Below, piece after piece: positions 25,398 through 36,182 of a stretch of 64,000 bases of DNA. A program made the translations under genes and the position numbers. Position 1 is the first letter of the stretch, and each line of letters begins with the position of its first letter. The notes beneath the pieces were generated by a model that was not told where the DNA came from, ran no database searches, and saw nothing but the letters and a program-made list of their open reading frames with translations. This DNA is from Metabacillus litoralis (GTDB lineage: Bacteria > Bacillota > Bacilli > Bacillales > Bacillaceae), in contig NZ_JAIVKL010000018.1 of NCBI RefSeq assembly GCF_020524045.1, forward strand, positions 37,198 through 101,197. The letters are read 5' to 3'.

Positions 25398-28300
25398 TTA
25401 AGCTCTTCTACGTTTTTGTACAACGAAGATTCCAGTTGCTCCTAAAAGTAAGATCCCAAAACCAAACATTAACATATTAAAGATGTTTGTAGCTGTGTTT
25501 GGCAGTTCAGCTTCTTTTTCACCTTCTGGCTTCACTACTGGTTGTTCTTCATTTGTTGGTTTTCCACTGTTTTTCGGTGCTTTATTATTGTTCGGAGCTT
25601 CAACACTGTCTTGTGTTTCATCGCCGTCTAGAACTTCACCATTATCTGGTGTTTCACCGTTGTCAGGTTTCCCACCATCGTCTGGTGTACCACTAGCAAT
25701 TTCAAATACACCGTAGATACTAAAATGAGTCACTTGTGCAGATACTTCATCCGTATCTTTATTGTATGTTGCTCGAATCACTTCCTTCTTTTCGCCATTC
25801 TTGTCAATAAAGACAACATGGAGTAAATCCAAATTCTCAACTAAGTTTGGATTTACATCAAAAGTTAACGTAATTGGCGTTGCATCAAATTCACTAATTT
25901 TTTCACCATTAGAGATGATTGTGAAATCATAAAGCTCACTTAATGCATCACTATTTTTATTTACTACTGACTTTGAGACTTCCCCAAAGTTAAATGTGAC
26001 ATCTCCATTTGTTAACAGGAGAGCAACTGGTATTGATGCTTTTGCCACTCCATTTGTTAGTTGAATTGAACTATTTTTATCTAGCTGTTCGAGTACTTCT
26101 TTATTAATTGTGAATGACTTAGCAGGTTGATTGAATACATAACCATTTTCAGTTACTACTAAATCTTCTTTTTGTGAAATTTCTTTTTCTTCTGCTACAG
26201 GTGATTCTCCGTCTGTTGGCGTTTCGCCATCTGTTGGAGTCTCTCCGTCTGTCGGCGTTTCACCATCTGTTGGTGTCTCTCCATCTGTTGGTGCTTCACC
26301 ATCTATCGGAGCTTCTCCGTCTGTCGGTGTTTCACCGTCTGTTGGTGTCCCTCCATCTGTCGGTGTTTCACCGTCTGTCGGTGTTTCTCCGTCTGTTGGC
26401 GTTTCACCATCTGTTGGTGTTTCACCATCTGTTGGCGCTTCTCCGTCTGTTGGTGTTTCACCGTCTGTTGGTGTTTCACCATCTGTTGGTTGTTCAGCAA
26501 CAACAGTCGTAAATGTTGTTACATAGTCTTCACCGATTGTCTTACCTGCATAATCGGCAATAGATCCATTGATCACAACTTGATAAGTTGCGCCTTGCTC
26601 AAGTGGTTGGTTTGGTGTGAATTCAAACCATCTTGATAGACGTTTTGATGTATCCTCAACATAATCAAAGTAACCATCTGCACGTTGTGATTTTTTGTAG
26701 CCAGCTAGATTTTCAAATGTAAATTCTCCATCTACTGCTTCACCTGTTGCAGAATGAATTACCTTTATGTTGTTTACAAGGTTTTCTTGATTCATTAAGC
26801 GATCAAAGTCAATCTTAATCTTACTATTTACTTCCACATCCAAAGAATCTGCCGCAGGTGTTACACCTGTAACAATTGGATCTTCTGTTCTTACTAATGG
26901 TACATTTAATTCTGTTTCTGGCGGTGGTACTGTCACAATACGGCTAGTGTACGTATTATATTTATCTTTGCTAAAGATAACACGCCATTCCCCTTGTGGT
27001 ACGTCCCAACCATACTTACCATCTTCTTTTGTTAGCTGTGGATTGATTTGACCAAAGTCATGTGCGTTCCAGTTTTTCCATGTGTTGTTTACTTTTTGCT
27101 CAACAACAGCTGTTACTCCTGGTAGCTTGTTATCCATGCTTCCTTCAAATACAAAGCCTGATGGATCAATTAACACGATAACCTCCATAAGTGGAAGCTT
27201 AATTCCATCAAATTCGATTTCCATTAACTGTTCACCATATGAACTCCAGTCTCCTGGAATATGACCTTGGAATGTTAAACCATCTTCTGAAGTCAATTCA
27301 TACTCTTCACCAATAAAATGGATTTTCGCATTTTCAACTGATTTATCAAATTTCACTTCAAAGTCTATTTGAGTGAATTCAACGATTGCAAATGTAGCTA
27401 ATCCAGTATATGGATTTGGTTTAATATCCTTATTCCATCCTGCATTGATTGTTACATCTTCAACCTTTGGAATTGATGGTTCATAAGAAACTTCAATAGG
27501 ATTCGTTACATTTGATGTTTCTCCATCAATAATTTTTGCATATAGGTTATGTTTGCTTTCTTCACCTTTTGTCACAGGAAGAGAGATATCTGCATACCAC
27601 CAACGACCTGAAACAGTAGTTGTTGCAAGCTTCACATTTCCATCATAAATCTCAACTTTAACATGATCACCTGATTTTGCTTCACCGTAAACTTTTAACG
27701 AAGATGATGCTGTTTTTTCAGGTGCATTGATTGTGACAAAAAGAACATTTGTTGAAGCTGTTTTCACAAATTCCTTATCGTTTACTGATAAAACGGAATT
27801 AGCTGAAACAACAGAGTTAACATAATCTGCAGCAACTTCTACTTCAAAGGTAATTTCGCCTGTAGCACCTGCAGAAATGTCTGTAAGATCTACTCCTTTG
27901 TTATAGTTGTATGGCTCACCATTAACAAGAACAGATTCTTTAATGATTGAAACACCTGTTGGTAATTCAAACTTTACATTTGCACTAGCAACTGTTTCAT
28001 CACCATTGTTTTTGTAATCATAACGATATTTAATCGTTTTTCCAGGAACAACCGTACGAGTTGATGAAGCAAAGAAGTTTCCTTCACCTGTAAAGTGACC
28101 TTCTTCTTTTTCTTGTAAGTAGAAGTTGTAAGTTGTAACATCTGTATTTACTTCTTCTTCAATGTTTGGAGAATCATAGCTCTCTGTTTTAAGAATATAC
28201 GTACCTTCTTGAACATTACGGATTTTGAAATATCCTTGTGCATCTGTTCTTGTCCAGCCAGCATATTGTCCTTGCTCGTCGTAAAGAGAAATATAGACGT

Positions 28301-31300
28301 ATGTTGCTGGTGTTACACGATCTTCTTTAAAGAGATTTCCTTCAATATACTTTTCTTTTTGCAGTTCAACTTTTCCTAGGTTAACTAAACCTTCAGCGAA
28401 GTCAGATTCATTTACTGAAATAACCTCTGTTTTATAGCCTGTCATGCTAATTTCAACAGTCAGATCTTCTGTTTCAAGACCACCTATTGTATAGCTTCCT
28501 GCTGACACCTCGCCATAAGCATAAGAGTTATTTCCATACACATAATAAGAAGCACCAAGACTTGAGTCTGTATCTGCATCTACAACTTCTAGCTCAATTT
28601 TTGAACCTTGCTCTAGTGTAATAGTAATCTCGTTATGATCTTTATTGATAGCTATCTCGCTATTATAAGCCTTGTACGTTTCTGCTCCTATGCTTACATA
28701 GTAGTCATCTGCATACACAAAGTTTTCAAAGCTATATTCACCATCTACATTTTCAATGCCCCATTCGTAATATGAACCTTCTTCATAGTTGAATGCTTCT
28801 GCAATGGTTGAACTGTGAAGTGACAAATACTCTAATTGAGTAATTGGTTGACCATTTTCATCTACAACATTAATTGTTGCAGAACCTGTTTCTTTCTCTG
28901 TTTTCTCTAATTTAATAGATATTGGGTTTAATGATTCTTTTGAAACAACAATTTCTTGAATTGTGTCTTGAATAGCTCCACGTCCATGAACAATCACTTC
29001 ATATGTGCCGTATGGTAAATTAAATTCGTTAACTGATCGATAGCTTTGTCTAAATAAACCATCACTTGTTAAATCACCATAAAAGAATACATCATCATTA
29101 CTTGCTTCTATACCTTCAATCGTGAACTCTAATCCTGACAGATTATCTTCTTTAGAACCAGTAGTTGCTTCAAATGATACACTAGCAACCTCTTCTGCTG
29201 CACGATTTGTTTGAAGGCTAGTATACGCTGTATACATAGTTCCGTTTGTATCTACAACTTCTAGCATAATTTCGTACCAGCTGTTTGCCGCTAAATTTTC
29301 AATTGTAAATGTAGAGTATGCTTGTAATGGTAGCTCTTGATACTCTCCATTTACAAATAAACCAACAGATTCTAGCTCTTCACTTTCAAGATCAATACCC
29401 CACTCAATCGTTCCTGTTGTATCAGTTACACTATTAACAGAAATGTAACGATCCACAACTTCTATTTCTTGATCAAAGTCTACGAATGTCCCTTGGTTCA
29501 TTAAACTATTAAGCGTTACTAATGAATCTGAACCTTCACTTAGATCAAGTGGATTACCTGATAGTGAGAGGTAATTTAAGTTTATTAAGCTTTGTAGTGG
29601 TGCAATATCTTCAATGCTATTGCTAGATAAATATAAAGTTTCCAAATTCACTAGATTTACTAATGCTTCAACTGAAATAACAGCCGATTCATCTAAATCT
29701 AAGTAAGTAAGATTCGTTAAATTAGCAATTGGTGTTAAATCTTCTATTTCATTACCCCAAAGTGTTAAGCTTTCAAGGTATTTCAAATCTTCTAAAGGTT
29801 CAATAGAAGATAATGTATTAAATGCAAGATCAAGTTCAGTTAAATTAGATGCGAACTCTAATCCTGATAAATCAGAGATATTAGCATCTCTCGCATATAA
29901 ATAAGTTAAGTTTGTCATATCTGACGTCATGATGTCACGGTTATAGATATATAATGTATCTCTTACTGCCGCTTCAAGATTGTCATCTACGAAGGTAACA
30001 ACTTCTCCAGATGCAGGTGGTTCATTTGTCATAATATATGTTTGATAAGTTGATAGTTCAAAGCCTTCTTCATCGACAGCAGCTACTTCAATCTTGTATT
30101 CAGTAGATGGTGTTAATCCTTCTATGATATACGATGAATCTTCCACTCTTGCAAACTCTTCACCGTCAACATAGACAACATATTCTAATATTTCCTCAAT
30201 GCTATCGAAAGACCAGCTAAGCTCCATGCTGTTTTCGGTTACGTTCATTACATCTAAATCAAGATATGTTTCATGAGAATAATGAACAATAACATCGCGG
30301 TCCATCAACTCTTTAATAACAGCTCTTGCTTCTGTACCTTTAGATAAATCTAATGTTGAGATACCATAAACATTTGCTTCTCTTAAGTTAGGTAACTTTG
30401 TTAAAACATCAATAGTTGCTACTTCTGTTTCATAAAGATAGAATGCAACTAGATTATTTAGCGTCTCTAGTCCATCAATAGATGTAATTGGATTTTGACC
30501 AATGAATAGACCTTCTAAATTCGTTAACTCAGCCAAAACTGATACATCTTCAATATTGTTATCATCTAAATACAGATCTTTTAGAGATGCTAGTGAGCGA
30601 ATTTGTTCTAAATCTGTGATCTCATTTCCGCTCAGATCTAAATACTCTAAGTTTACTGCATATTCTAAACCATTTAAATTCGATATTTGGTTATAAGAAA
30701 GATTCAAATATGTTAATGCTTCTAAATCACTACTATACAGATCTCTGTGTGTGATACTAATTTGTTCTTTTATTGCATTTTCAAGATTTCCATCCGTAAA
30801 TTTAATTAAGTCTCCAGTTGGTTCACCTAATGTCATAAAGTAATCATAGGCGGATGATAAATAGTTTCCATCTTCATCTAATGCATGAATAGCAATTTCA
30901 TAACTGGATTCAGGTTCTAGTTCTGTTAAATCAAAACTAGTTGTATCTTTGTTGACAATAAATGACTCATCATTATTAATTTCAATAATGTACTCATGTA
31001 GGCGATCAACATCAGATTCATAGATCCAACTTAAAGTAGCTGAATTCTCAGTAATATCAATATTTTCAATGTACATAGAGTGATATTCATATTCCACGTC
31101 TACCTGCATACCTTGTAAATCAAGTATAATCTGTAAATCCTCTGAACCTGTTGTTAAGTCTAGATCAGTTCGATAAATAGTTAGCCACGCTAGGTTTTGT
31201 AGGTCTAATAGAGCAGAAATATCCGATACTTGTGTATCATGTAATTCCAATGTTGATAATTGGCTAATCTTAGCTAACGGCTGAATATCCTTTATTGGAT

Positions 31301-34300
31301 TTCCATTTAACCATAATGCTTCTAGGTCTGTTAATCCTGATAAAGGAGTAATATCTTTGATTTCATTGTTAGCTAAATCAAGATATTGTAGGTTTACTAG
31401 TTTTGATAGTGGTTCTACATTTGAAACAGAACCATTATTTACCGTTAATGAGCGTAAATTTTTAGCATATTCAAGACCGGTTAAATCTTCAATTTTCTCA
31501 CCGTTATAAATCTCTAAATATTCCAGCTTGTTCATGTCACTTTCATAAATATCTCGACCATATATCCCTAATTGATGAACAATTTGTTCTTTTAAGTAAT
31601 GATCTGGGATTTGAACGAGATTACCTGATGGTTCCTCATCCGTTTTAACGTTTATTGGATGTGTTGCAATTACTTCTCCATCTACATCTAAAGCGTCGAC
31701 ACGAATTTCATAATTGGTATTTGCAGTTAAATCAGTAAATTTATAGACCCAATTTGATGTTTCATCATATTTTTCATCATTTAAATACACTTGGAATTTA
31801 TCAACTTCTGTTTCACCATAATATCCCCAAGAAATATTAATTACGTTTTCCGACTTTTTATCAATCCAAATTGGAAAATCAGCATAAGGGTCAGTATATT
31901 CTACAAAAACATCTCTTCCAATTAGTTCTTGAATGACTTCATACGCTTCTGTTTCTGATGTAATGTCAATTAATATATCGGTCATCCATACATATTCAAG
32001 ATTACTAAGTTCTAATAAACTATGAATGGAATTTACATTAGATTGACCAATTGATAACCCCGCTAAGTTTCCTAATTGTTCTAAAGGAGTTAGCTCAGAT
32101 ATTGGGTTATTATCGACATACAGGGTTGTTAAGTTGTGTAAACCACTAAGTGGCGATAAGTCTTCAATAATATTTTCACTTAAAAATAGATGAGTTAAGC
32201 TTGTTAAACTTTTTAATGGTGATAGATCAGTAAGATCATTGTTTGATCCATATAACTGTTCTAAGTTTTTAGCATACTCAAGGCCCGTTAAATCTGTAAC
32301 CCCTTGGTTATCAATATCTAAATATTCTAATTTAGCTAAATCACCTTCATAAATCTCTTGTTCGTCTATGCCAAGGTTATTGCGAATAGCTTGCAATAAA
32401 TTCTCATCAGGAATAGATACAACCTCACCTAATTCAAATTCCGTAACGACATATGTTTCTAGGACATCTATTATGTCTCCATCACTATTTAGTACTTTAA
32501 TCTGAATAAAGTACTCTGTATCAGAATTCAATCCTTCAAAATTGTAATAATTATTTTCTGTTGCCGCTACTTCTTCTTCATTTAATGAAACAACATAAGA
32601 AAGTAGCTCCTCAGAATCAACATTCCAAGATAGTGAAATAGAATTTGTCGTTACTTGACCAAGATCAAAAGCTTGATCGTTTTCGGACTTATAATCTACA
32701 TTCACACCACGTTCAAATAGATCACTAATGATCATTAATTCCTCAGAACCTGAAGAAAATGAAAAATTATTGTTGTAAAGTGAAACATATTCAAGACTAG
32801 CTACGTCTAATAAAACGTCAAGGCTAGTTATATTCGTGTTATGAAGATATAACGTTCGTAACTTTGTAAAGTTAGTTAAAACAGATATATCTATAATTGG
32901 ATTATTATCAATCCAAAATGTTTGAAGTTCAGTTAAATTTGCTAGCATGCTAATATCTGAAATATTGTTGTATTCAAGATCAAGATAATTTAATTTCGTT
33001 AAGCCTGCTAATGGTGTTATATCTTCAATTTCATTATCATATATGCGCAATTCGGTAAGGTTAGTAGCAAATTCTAAACCAGTTAAATCTCGAATATTAC
33101 TATAAGATAAGTTAAGATATTCTAATAATTTCATATCACTTTCATATATCTCACGATCGTAGATACCTAACTCTTCACTAATACCAACCTTTAGGTTTTC
33201 ATCGTTAAATGTTACAATTTCACCTTCTGGCTCTGGAGAAATACGAACATTTTTATAAATAGAAGTAATTGTGTTTCCTTGTGCATCCACCACTTCAATC
33301 GAGATAGGATAAAATGTTCCTTGTTCTAAATTTTTAAGTGTATACTCTGTTTCTTTTGTATCAAAGAAGTTATTATTTGCATCTACCAAATAATAGTCTG
33401 CTTCGATGTCACCTGTGTATGACCAAGATATTTTTATTGTACGATCATCAATTTGCTCAGCTTTAAAATCTAATTTAGCTGGTTCTTCTTCATCATCATA
33501 ATTAAAATCATTGTCATACCATACATCTATAGATCGATCTAATAGCTGTTGTATAGTCTGATAGCCATCCGAATTTTCACTAACATCTAATGATGGGACA
33601 TTTATAATAGATAATTCCTGCAAACTATCTAATTCAACAAGATTATTAATAGATGTTAATTCTGTGCCATCTAAAAATAAATAGTTCAAAGATGACATAT
33701 TAGATAATGCATCTATTGAAGTAAGAGGGTTATTACTTAGAATTAAAGTTTGTAAATCTAGATCTCTAAGCGCTTCTATTGACTGTATATTACTATTTTC
33801 CAAATTAAGATGCTTAAGCTTAGTTAATCCACTAATTGGACTAAGATCTGATAGATAATTTCCTTCTAATGTTAGTTTAGTCAAGTTAATTGCGTGCTCA
33901 AGCCCTACAAGACTATTAATCTGAGAATCAGCAGCAAATAGATTTGTTAGTTCAGCTAATCTCTCTTTCGTTATCGGTTCGTCATCTGAAAGTGACAAAT
34001 CCGTTCTAATTTGTCGTTCAAGATAATAATCCTCAATCATGACAACATCTTGCAGTGATTCGTCAACTATTTCCGTCTCAGCAGGTTCTTCCACTACCTC
34101 TTCAGATGACGAATCTTGTTGCTCTTCATCACTTTGCTGAGTATCAGATTCAACTGAAGTTACCTCTTCTTCTTCAATTGTAATAGTCTGTTGGTTACTC
34201 ACCATTTTTTCAGTATGTAAACCAGCCGCTTGGTATGTATATGTTTCACCAGCAACCACCTGCTCATCTGAAAAAGTATAGACAGTTGTTGTTCGATTAT

Positions 34301-34571
34301 TTTCTACAATTGGTTCTAGTGCAATAGGATCAACAGAAATAGTTGCTCCATTTTTCACTAGTTCAAAACGATCTAACTGGGTTGTTTCATCTAGATTTGT
34401 CACCCATGTTAGATTTGCAACACCATTTTCCATTTCAACAGGAAGTAATTGAATGGAGTTGTTAACTTCATTTAGTTCTTCAGCAATTGTATGGGATGGT
34501 GTAAATGGGCTGATTAAAGAAAAGATAAGCGTAAAGATAGCTAATACGTTCAGCCATTTGTGTTTTTTCAA
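25398..34571 (-). CDS. Giant LPxTG-anchored LRR/fibronectin-type surface protein (3057 aa)
   Basis: A secreted, sortase-anchored adhesin-like protein. A signal peptide (residues 1-31, ending SHTIAEE) is followed by an acidic linker and six super-units of about 265-275 residues starting near residues 177, 453, 717, 987, 1257 and 1527. Each unit has an N-cap with DNL-A-I and RDIYESDM-like motifs, 22-residue internalin-type LRRs (LTGLEYAKNL, NEIKDITPLSGL), and a fibronectin-III-like domain (ENSATLSW). After ~1840 come carboxypeptidase-regulatory-like beta domains (DAQGYFKIRNVQEGTY), a DUF11-like domain, Ig-like domains, 16 six-residue PTDGET units, then LPNTA, a membrane helix and RRRRA tail. 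Start is TTG 34571 with AGGAGGGA at 7 nt. Likely host, matrix or cell-cell attachment; ligand unknown. Confidence 0.9.
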   Translation of the reverse strand: MKKHKWLNVLAIFTLIFSLISPFTPSHTIAEELNEVNNSIQLLPVEMENGVANLTWVTNLDETTQLDRFELVKNGATISVDPIALEPIVENNRTTTVYTFSDEQVVAGETYTYQAAGLHTEKMVSNQQTITIEEEEVTSVESDTQQSDEEQQDSSSEEVVEEPAETEIVDESLQDVVMIEDYYLERQIRTDLSLSDDEPITKERLAELTNLFAADSQINSLVGLEHAINLTKLTLEGNYLSDLSPISGLTKLKHLNLENSNIQSIEALRDLDLQTLILSNNPLTSIDALSNMSSLNYLFLDGTELTSINNLVELDSLQELSIINVPSLDVSENSDGYQTIQQLLDRSIDVWYDNDFNYDDEEEPAKLDFKAEQIDDRTIKISWSYTGDIEADYYLVDANNNFFDTKETEYTLKNLEQGTFYPISIEVVDAQGNTITSIYKNVRISPEPEGEIVTFNDENLKVGISEELGIYDREIYESDMKLLEYLNLSYSNIRDLTGLEFATNLTELRIYDNEIEDITPLAGLTKLNYLDLEYNNISDISMLANLTELQTFWIDNNPIIDISVLTNFTKLRTLYLHNTNITSLDVLLDVASLEYVSLYNNNFSFSSGSEELMIISDLFERGVNVDYKSENDQAFDLGQVTTNSISLSWNVDSEELLSYVVSLNEEEVAATENNYYNFEGLNSDTEYFIQIKVLNSDGDIIDVLETYVVTEFELGEVVSIPDENLLQAIRNNLGIDEQEIYEGDLAKLEYLDIDNQGVTDLTGLEYAKNLEQLYGSNNDLTDLSPLKSLTSLTHLFLSENIIEDLSPLSGLHNLTTLYVDNNPISELTPLEQLGNLAGLSIGQSNVNSIHSLLELSNLEYVWMTDILIDITSETEAYEVIQELIGRDVFVEYTDPYADFPIWIDKKSENVINISWGYYGETEVDKFQVYLNDEKYDETSNWVYKFTDLTANTNYEIRVDALDVDGEVIATHPINVKTDEEPSGNLVQIPDHYLKEQIVHQLGIYGRDIYESDMNKLEYLEIYNGEKIEDLTGLEYAKNLRSLTVNNGSVSNVEPLSKLVNLQYLDLANNEIKDITPLSGLTDLEALWLNGNPIKDIQPLAKISQLSTLELHDTQVSDISALLDLQNLAWLTIYRTDLDLTTGSEDLQIILDLQGMQVDVEYEYHSMYIENIDITENSATLSWIYESDVDRLHEYIIEINNDESFIVNKDTTSFDLTELEPESSYEIAIHALDEDGNYLSSAYDYFMTLGEPTGDLIKFTDGNLENAIKEQISITHRDLYSSDLEALTYLNLSYNQISNLNGLEYAVNLEYLDLSGNEITDLEQIRSLASLKDLYLDDNNIEDVSVLAELTNLEGLFIGQNPITSIDGLETLNNLVAFYLYETEVATIDVLTKLPNLREANVYGISTLDLSKGTEARAVIKELMDRDVIVHYSHETYLDLDVMNVTENSMELSWSFDSIEEILEYVVYVDGEEFARVEDSSYIIEGLTPSTEYKIEVAAVDEEGFELSTYQTYIMTNEPPASGEVVTFVDDNLEAAVRDTLYIYNRDIMTSDMTNLTYLYARDANISDLSGLEFASNLTELDLAFNTLSSIEPLEDLKYLESLTLWGNEIEDLTPIANLTNLTYLDLDESAVISVEALVNLVNLETLYLSSNSIEDIAPLQSLINLNYLSLSGNPLDLSEGSDSLVTLNSLMNQGTFVDFDQEIEVVDRYISVNSVTDTTGTIEWGIDLESEELESVGLFVNGEYQELPLQAYSTFTIENLAANSWYEIMLEVVDTNGTMYTAYTSLQTNRAAEEVASVSFEATTGSKEDNLSGLEFTIEGIEASNDDVFFYGDLTSDGLFRQSYRSVNEFNLPYGTYEVIVHGRGAIQDTIQEIVVSKESLNPISIKLEKTEKETGSATINVVDENGQPITQLEYLSLHSSTIAEAFNYEEGSYYEWGIENVDGEYSFENFVYADDYYVSIGAETYKAYNSEIAINKDHNEITITLEQGSKIELEVVDADTDSSLGASYYVYGNNSYAYGEVSAGSYTIGGLETEDLTVEISMTGYKTEVISVNESDFAEGLVNLGKVELQKEKYIEGNLFKEDRVTPATYVYISLYDEQGQYAGWTRTDAQGYFKIRNVQEGTYILKTESYDSPNIEEEVNTDVTTYNFYLQEKEEGHFTGEGNFFASSTRTVVPGKTIKYRYDYKNNGDETVASANVKFELPTGVSIIKESVLVNGEPYNYNKGVDLTDISAGATGEITFEVEVAADYVNSVVSANSVLSVNDKEFVKTASTNVLFVTINAPEKTASSSLKVYGEAKSGDHVKVEIYDGNVKLATTTVSGRWWYADISLPVTKGEESKHNLYAKIIDGETSNVTNPIEVSYEPSIPKVEDVTINAGWNKDIKPNPYTGLATFAIVEFTQIDFEVKFDKSVENAKIHFIGEEYELTSEDGLTFQGHIPGDWSSYGEQLMEIEFDGIKLPLMEVIVLIDPSGFVFEGSMDNKLPGVTAVVEQKVNNTWKNWNAHDFGQINPQLTKEDGKYGWDVPQGEWRVIFSKDKYNTYTSRIVTVPPPETELNVPLVRTEDPIVTGVTPAADSLDVEVNSKIKIDFDRLMNQENLVNNIKVIHSATGEAVDGEFTFENLAGYKKSQRADGYFDYVEDTSKRLSRWFEFTPNQPLEQGATYQVVINGSIADYAGKTIGEDYVTTFTTVVAEQPTDGETPTDGETPTDGEAPTDGETPTDGETPTDGETPTDGETPTDGGTPTDGETPTDGEAPIDGEAPTDGETPTDGETPTDGETPTDGETPTDGESPVAEEKEISQKEDLVVTENGYVFNQPAKSFTINKEVLEQLDKNSSIQLTNGVAKASIPVALLLTNGDVTFNFGEVSKSVVNKNSDALSELYDFTIISNGEKISEFDATPITLTFDVNPNLVENLDLLHVVFIDKNGEKKEVIRATYNKDTDEVSAQVTHFSIYGVFEIASGTPDDGGKPDNGETPDNGEVLDGDETQDSVEAPNNNKAPKNSGKPTNEEQPVVKPEGEKEAELPNTATNIFNMLMFGFGILLLGATGIFVVQKRRRA
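26202..26489 (-). repeat. Sixteen tandem 18-bp units encoding PTDGET
   Basis: Sixteen consecutive in-frame 18-nt units, nearly all encoding PTDGET with variants PTDGEA, PIDGEA, PTDGGT and PTDGES. Codons vary between units (silent changes), so the array is old or under protein-level selection. It forms a rigid acidic stalk before the wall anchor. Confidence 0.95.
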
Positions 34572-34705
34572 TACAATTCCCTCCTATTTATTTAATATTT
34601 TTCCAACATACCTATTATAATCAAAAAGACCTATACAATGGTAGTAGTTCTTTGTAATTAGGCTCCTTTTTTGTGTAATATATCCTAGTAATCCAAAACA
34701 TAATA

Positions 34706-34731
34706 CAAAAAAACACAGGTTTCCCTGTGTT
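34706..34731 (-). terminator. Terminator of the SGNH-like gene
   Basis: Perfect stem AACACAGG / CCTGTGTT beginning at the stop codon of the SGNH-like gene, followed by seven T on the minus strand. Confidence 0.9.
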
Positions 34732-35513
34732 CACTCAGCAACAAAATATTCAACTAGATACTCTGCCCACAATTTATAACCATCTTCATTCACTTTATTA
34801 TCATCAAGGTATTCTAACATTCCATCATCATTTAAATCAGGCCAATTTTCCCAATGATTTAAATAGGTATACTCATTTTTCTCCATATAATCCTTTAGTT
34901 GGGACACTTCACTAGGATAGAAAGTAGCACCATATAATGGTTGTGATGGTTGAACCATTATAGAAAGTTCTTTATTACTTTCACGCCAAGAATCCGTCAT
35001 TATTTGGATATTATCAAGAGATTCATCCACCCCAAAACCTACATCTCCATTATCACTAAGCATCGGTGCCTCAAATAACAAAATATCTGGTTTTAGATCA
35101 TTGATTTGTTGGTATTCTTTAGATGTGACAAGTTCGCGTGTTGTCATATCACTTGAAGTCATGATCGTTATATTAAAAAGACCCTCACCATAGGCATTCT
35201 TTATTTCATTACTGAATAGTTCAGACCAAGTGTTTTCTAACTCTGAGGGGCCGTAGATCACGAAGTTTAATGGTTGCTTATTTTCTTGGGCAGCCTTTAT
35301 TTTATCTTGTACATCTTTCGGTAGATTACTAGAAAGCTTTGATACATCAATTGGTGCTTTTTCTGTTTTTCCGTCTACTTTCACCGGTTTTACTTCTTTT
35401 ACATCAGTCGTATTCTCACCTTGTGCGGAAATCTTTTGATTCCAATGTAAATTCCCTAACACAATGGCTAGGCCACACACGATAAGTGTGACTAGAACAA
35501 AAAGCTTCTTCAC
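34731..35513 (-). CDS. Membrane-anchored SGNH/GDSL hydrolase-like protein, catalytic His replaced
   Basis: A 260-residue protein with an N-terminal signal anchor (VKKLFVLVTLIVCGLAIVLG), a polar linker and an alpha/beta domain resembling extracellular SGNH hydrolases. The block I position reads VIYGPSELENTW with a possible nucleophile Ser, and a DILLFEAPML strand is present. In the last block the family DxxH-pNxxGYxxWA pattern appears as DDNKVNEDGYKLWAEYL, with Lys in place of the catalytic His. It is therefore either inactive or non-canonical. Start GTG 35513 follows GGGGGAT at 7 nt; the TTG at 35528 lies over that site. It lies between the two LRR adhesin genes, in the same direction. Confidence 0.6.
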   Translation of the reverse strand: MKKLFVLVTLIVCGLAIVLGNLHWNQKISAQGENTTDVKEVKPVKVDGKTEKAPIDVSKLSSNLPKDVQDKIKAAQENKQPLNFVIYGPSELENTWSELFSNEIKNAYGEGLFNITIMTSSDMTTRELVTSKEYQQINDLKPDILLFEAPMLSDNGDVGFGVDESLDNIQIMTDSWRESNKELSIMVQPSQPLYGATFYPSEVSQLKDYMEKNEYTYLNHWENWPDLNDDGMLEYLDDNKVNEDGYKLWAEYLVEYFVAE

Positions 35514-35600
35514 TATTAAATCCCCCAATATTCGACATTTGAATATTAAAATTATACATGATTCTAAACAATCTACAAACTATTTCCAAATAAAATACCT

Positions 35601-36182
35601 CTAATGGTAAGAGTGGATTTGTAAATACTGGATAATTTCCAGTTCTGCTAGATGGTTTTTATTAGTCATTTCCTTCTTAACGTGTGACAAACATTCATCA
35701 ACTGTTATACACATACCACTTTCAACGAGCTGTAGCATCTTAGTGATGATCGTTGGGGTTATATAATTCTGAGGTATAGGTGATGATGCAAGCTCCTGCA
35801 AAATTCTAAAACGAAGTTGATCGAGTTCGAAGATCGGAACTTGATTGTTCTCCTTTTCTTGTTGAACATTTGTTTTTTTCGATGGTGAGTTTTTATCTAG
35901 ATTCTTCACAAAAAAGATATAAAGACCTATAGATAAAATAATCTGTACAACTGCTATATAGTGAATAAATTTTCGTGCTTCTATTATAAATGCACTAAAC
36001 ATATAAGTTGAAAAGATAATAATAACGATAATCATCAAAACATAAATCATATGTTTTGCTAAAGTAATCTGTTGTTTTTCCACTGGCTTCTCTCTAGACT
36101 GATAATCTTGATAACTGACCATTAAGGTAGAGAGTAGTTTTTGCATATGCTGTAAATGTTGTGTTAACTCCTGTCCTACCAT
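35601..36182 (-). CDS. Two-TM membrane protein of unknown function
   Basis: A 193-residue protein with a cytoplasmic helical N-terminus, two adjacent transmembrane helices at ~45-65 (MIYVLMIIVIIIFSTYMFSA) and ~73-92 (AVVQIILSIGLYIFF), and a soluble C-terminal helical domain rich in Ile/Leu (LRFRILQELASSPIPQNY). ATG 36182 follows AAAGGGG at 7 nt; a TTG two codons upstream sits too close to that box. No family recognised. Position between the SGNH-like and LRR genes suggests a link to surface-protein function, not shown by sequence. Confidence 0.6.
   Translation of the reverse strand: MVGQELTQHLQHMQKLLSTLMVSYQDYQSREKPVEKQQITLAKHMIYVLMIIVIIIFSTYMFSAFIIEARKFIHYIAVVQIILSIGLYIFFVKNLDKNSPSKKTNVQQEKENNQVPIFELDQLRFRILQELASSPIPQNYITPTIITKMLQLVESGMCITVDECLSHVKKEMTNKNHLAELEIIQYLQIHSYH

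Noticed and set aside
26202..26489. CRISPR-like array
   Set aside because: Units are contiguous in-frame coding 18-mers with no spacers; they encode the PTDGET stalk.
26174..26512. Open reading frames in other frames across the 18-bp repeat
   Set aside because: They arise because an 18-bp repeat without stops keeps several frames open; no RBS and low-complexity products.
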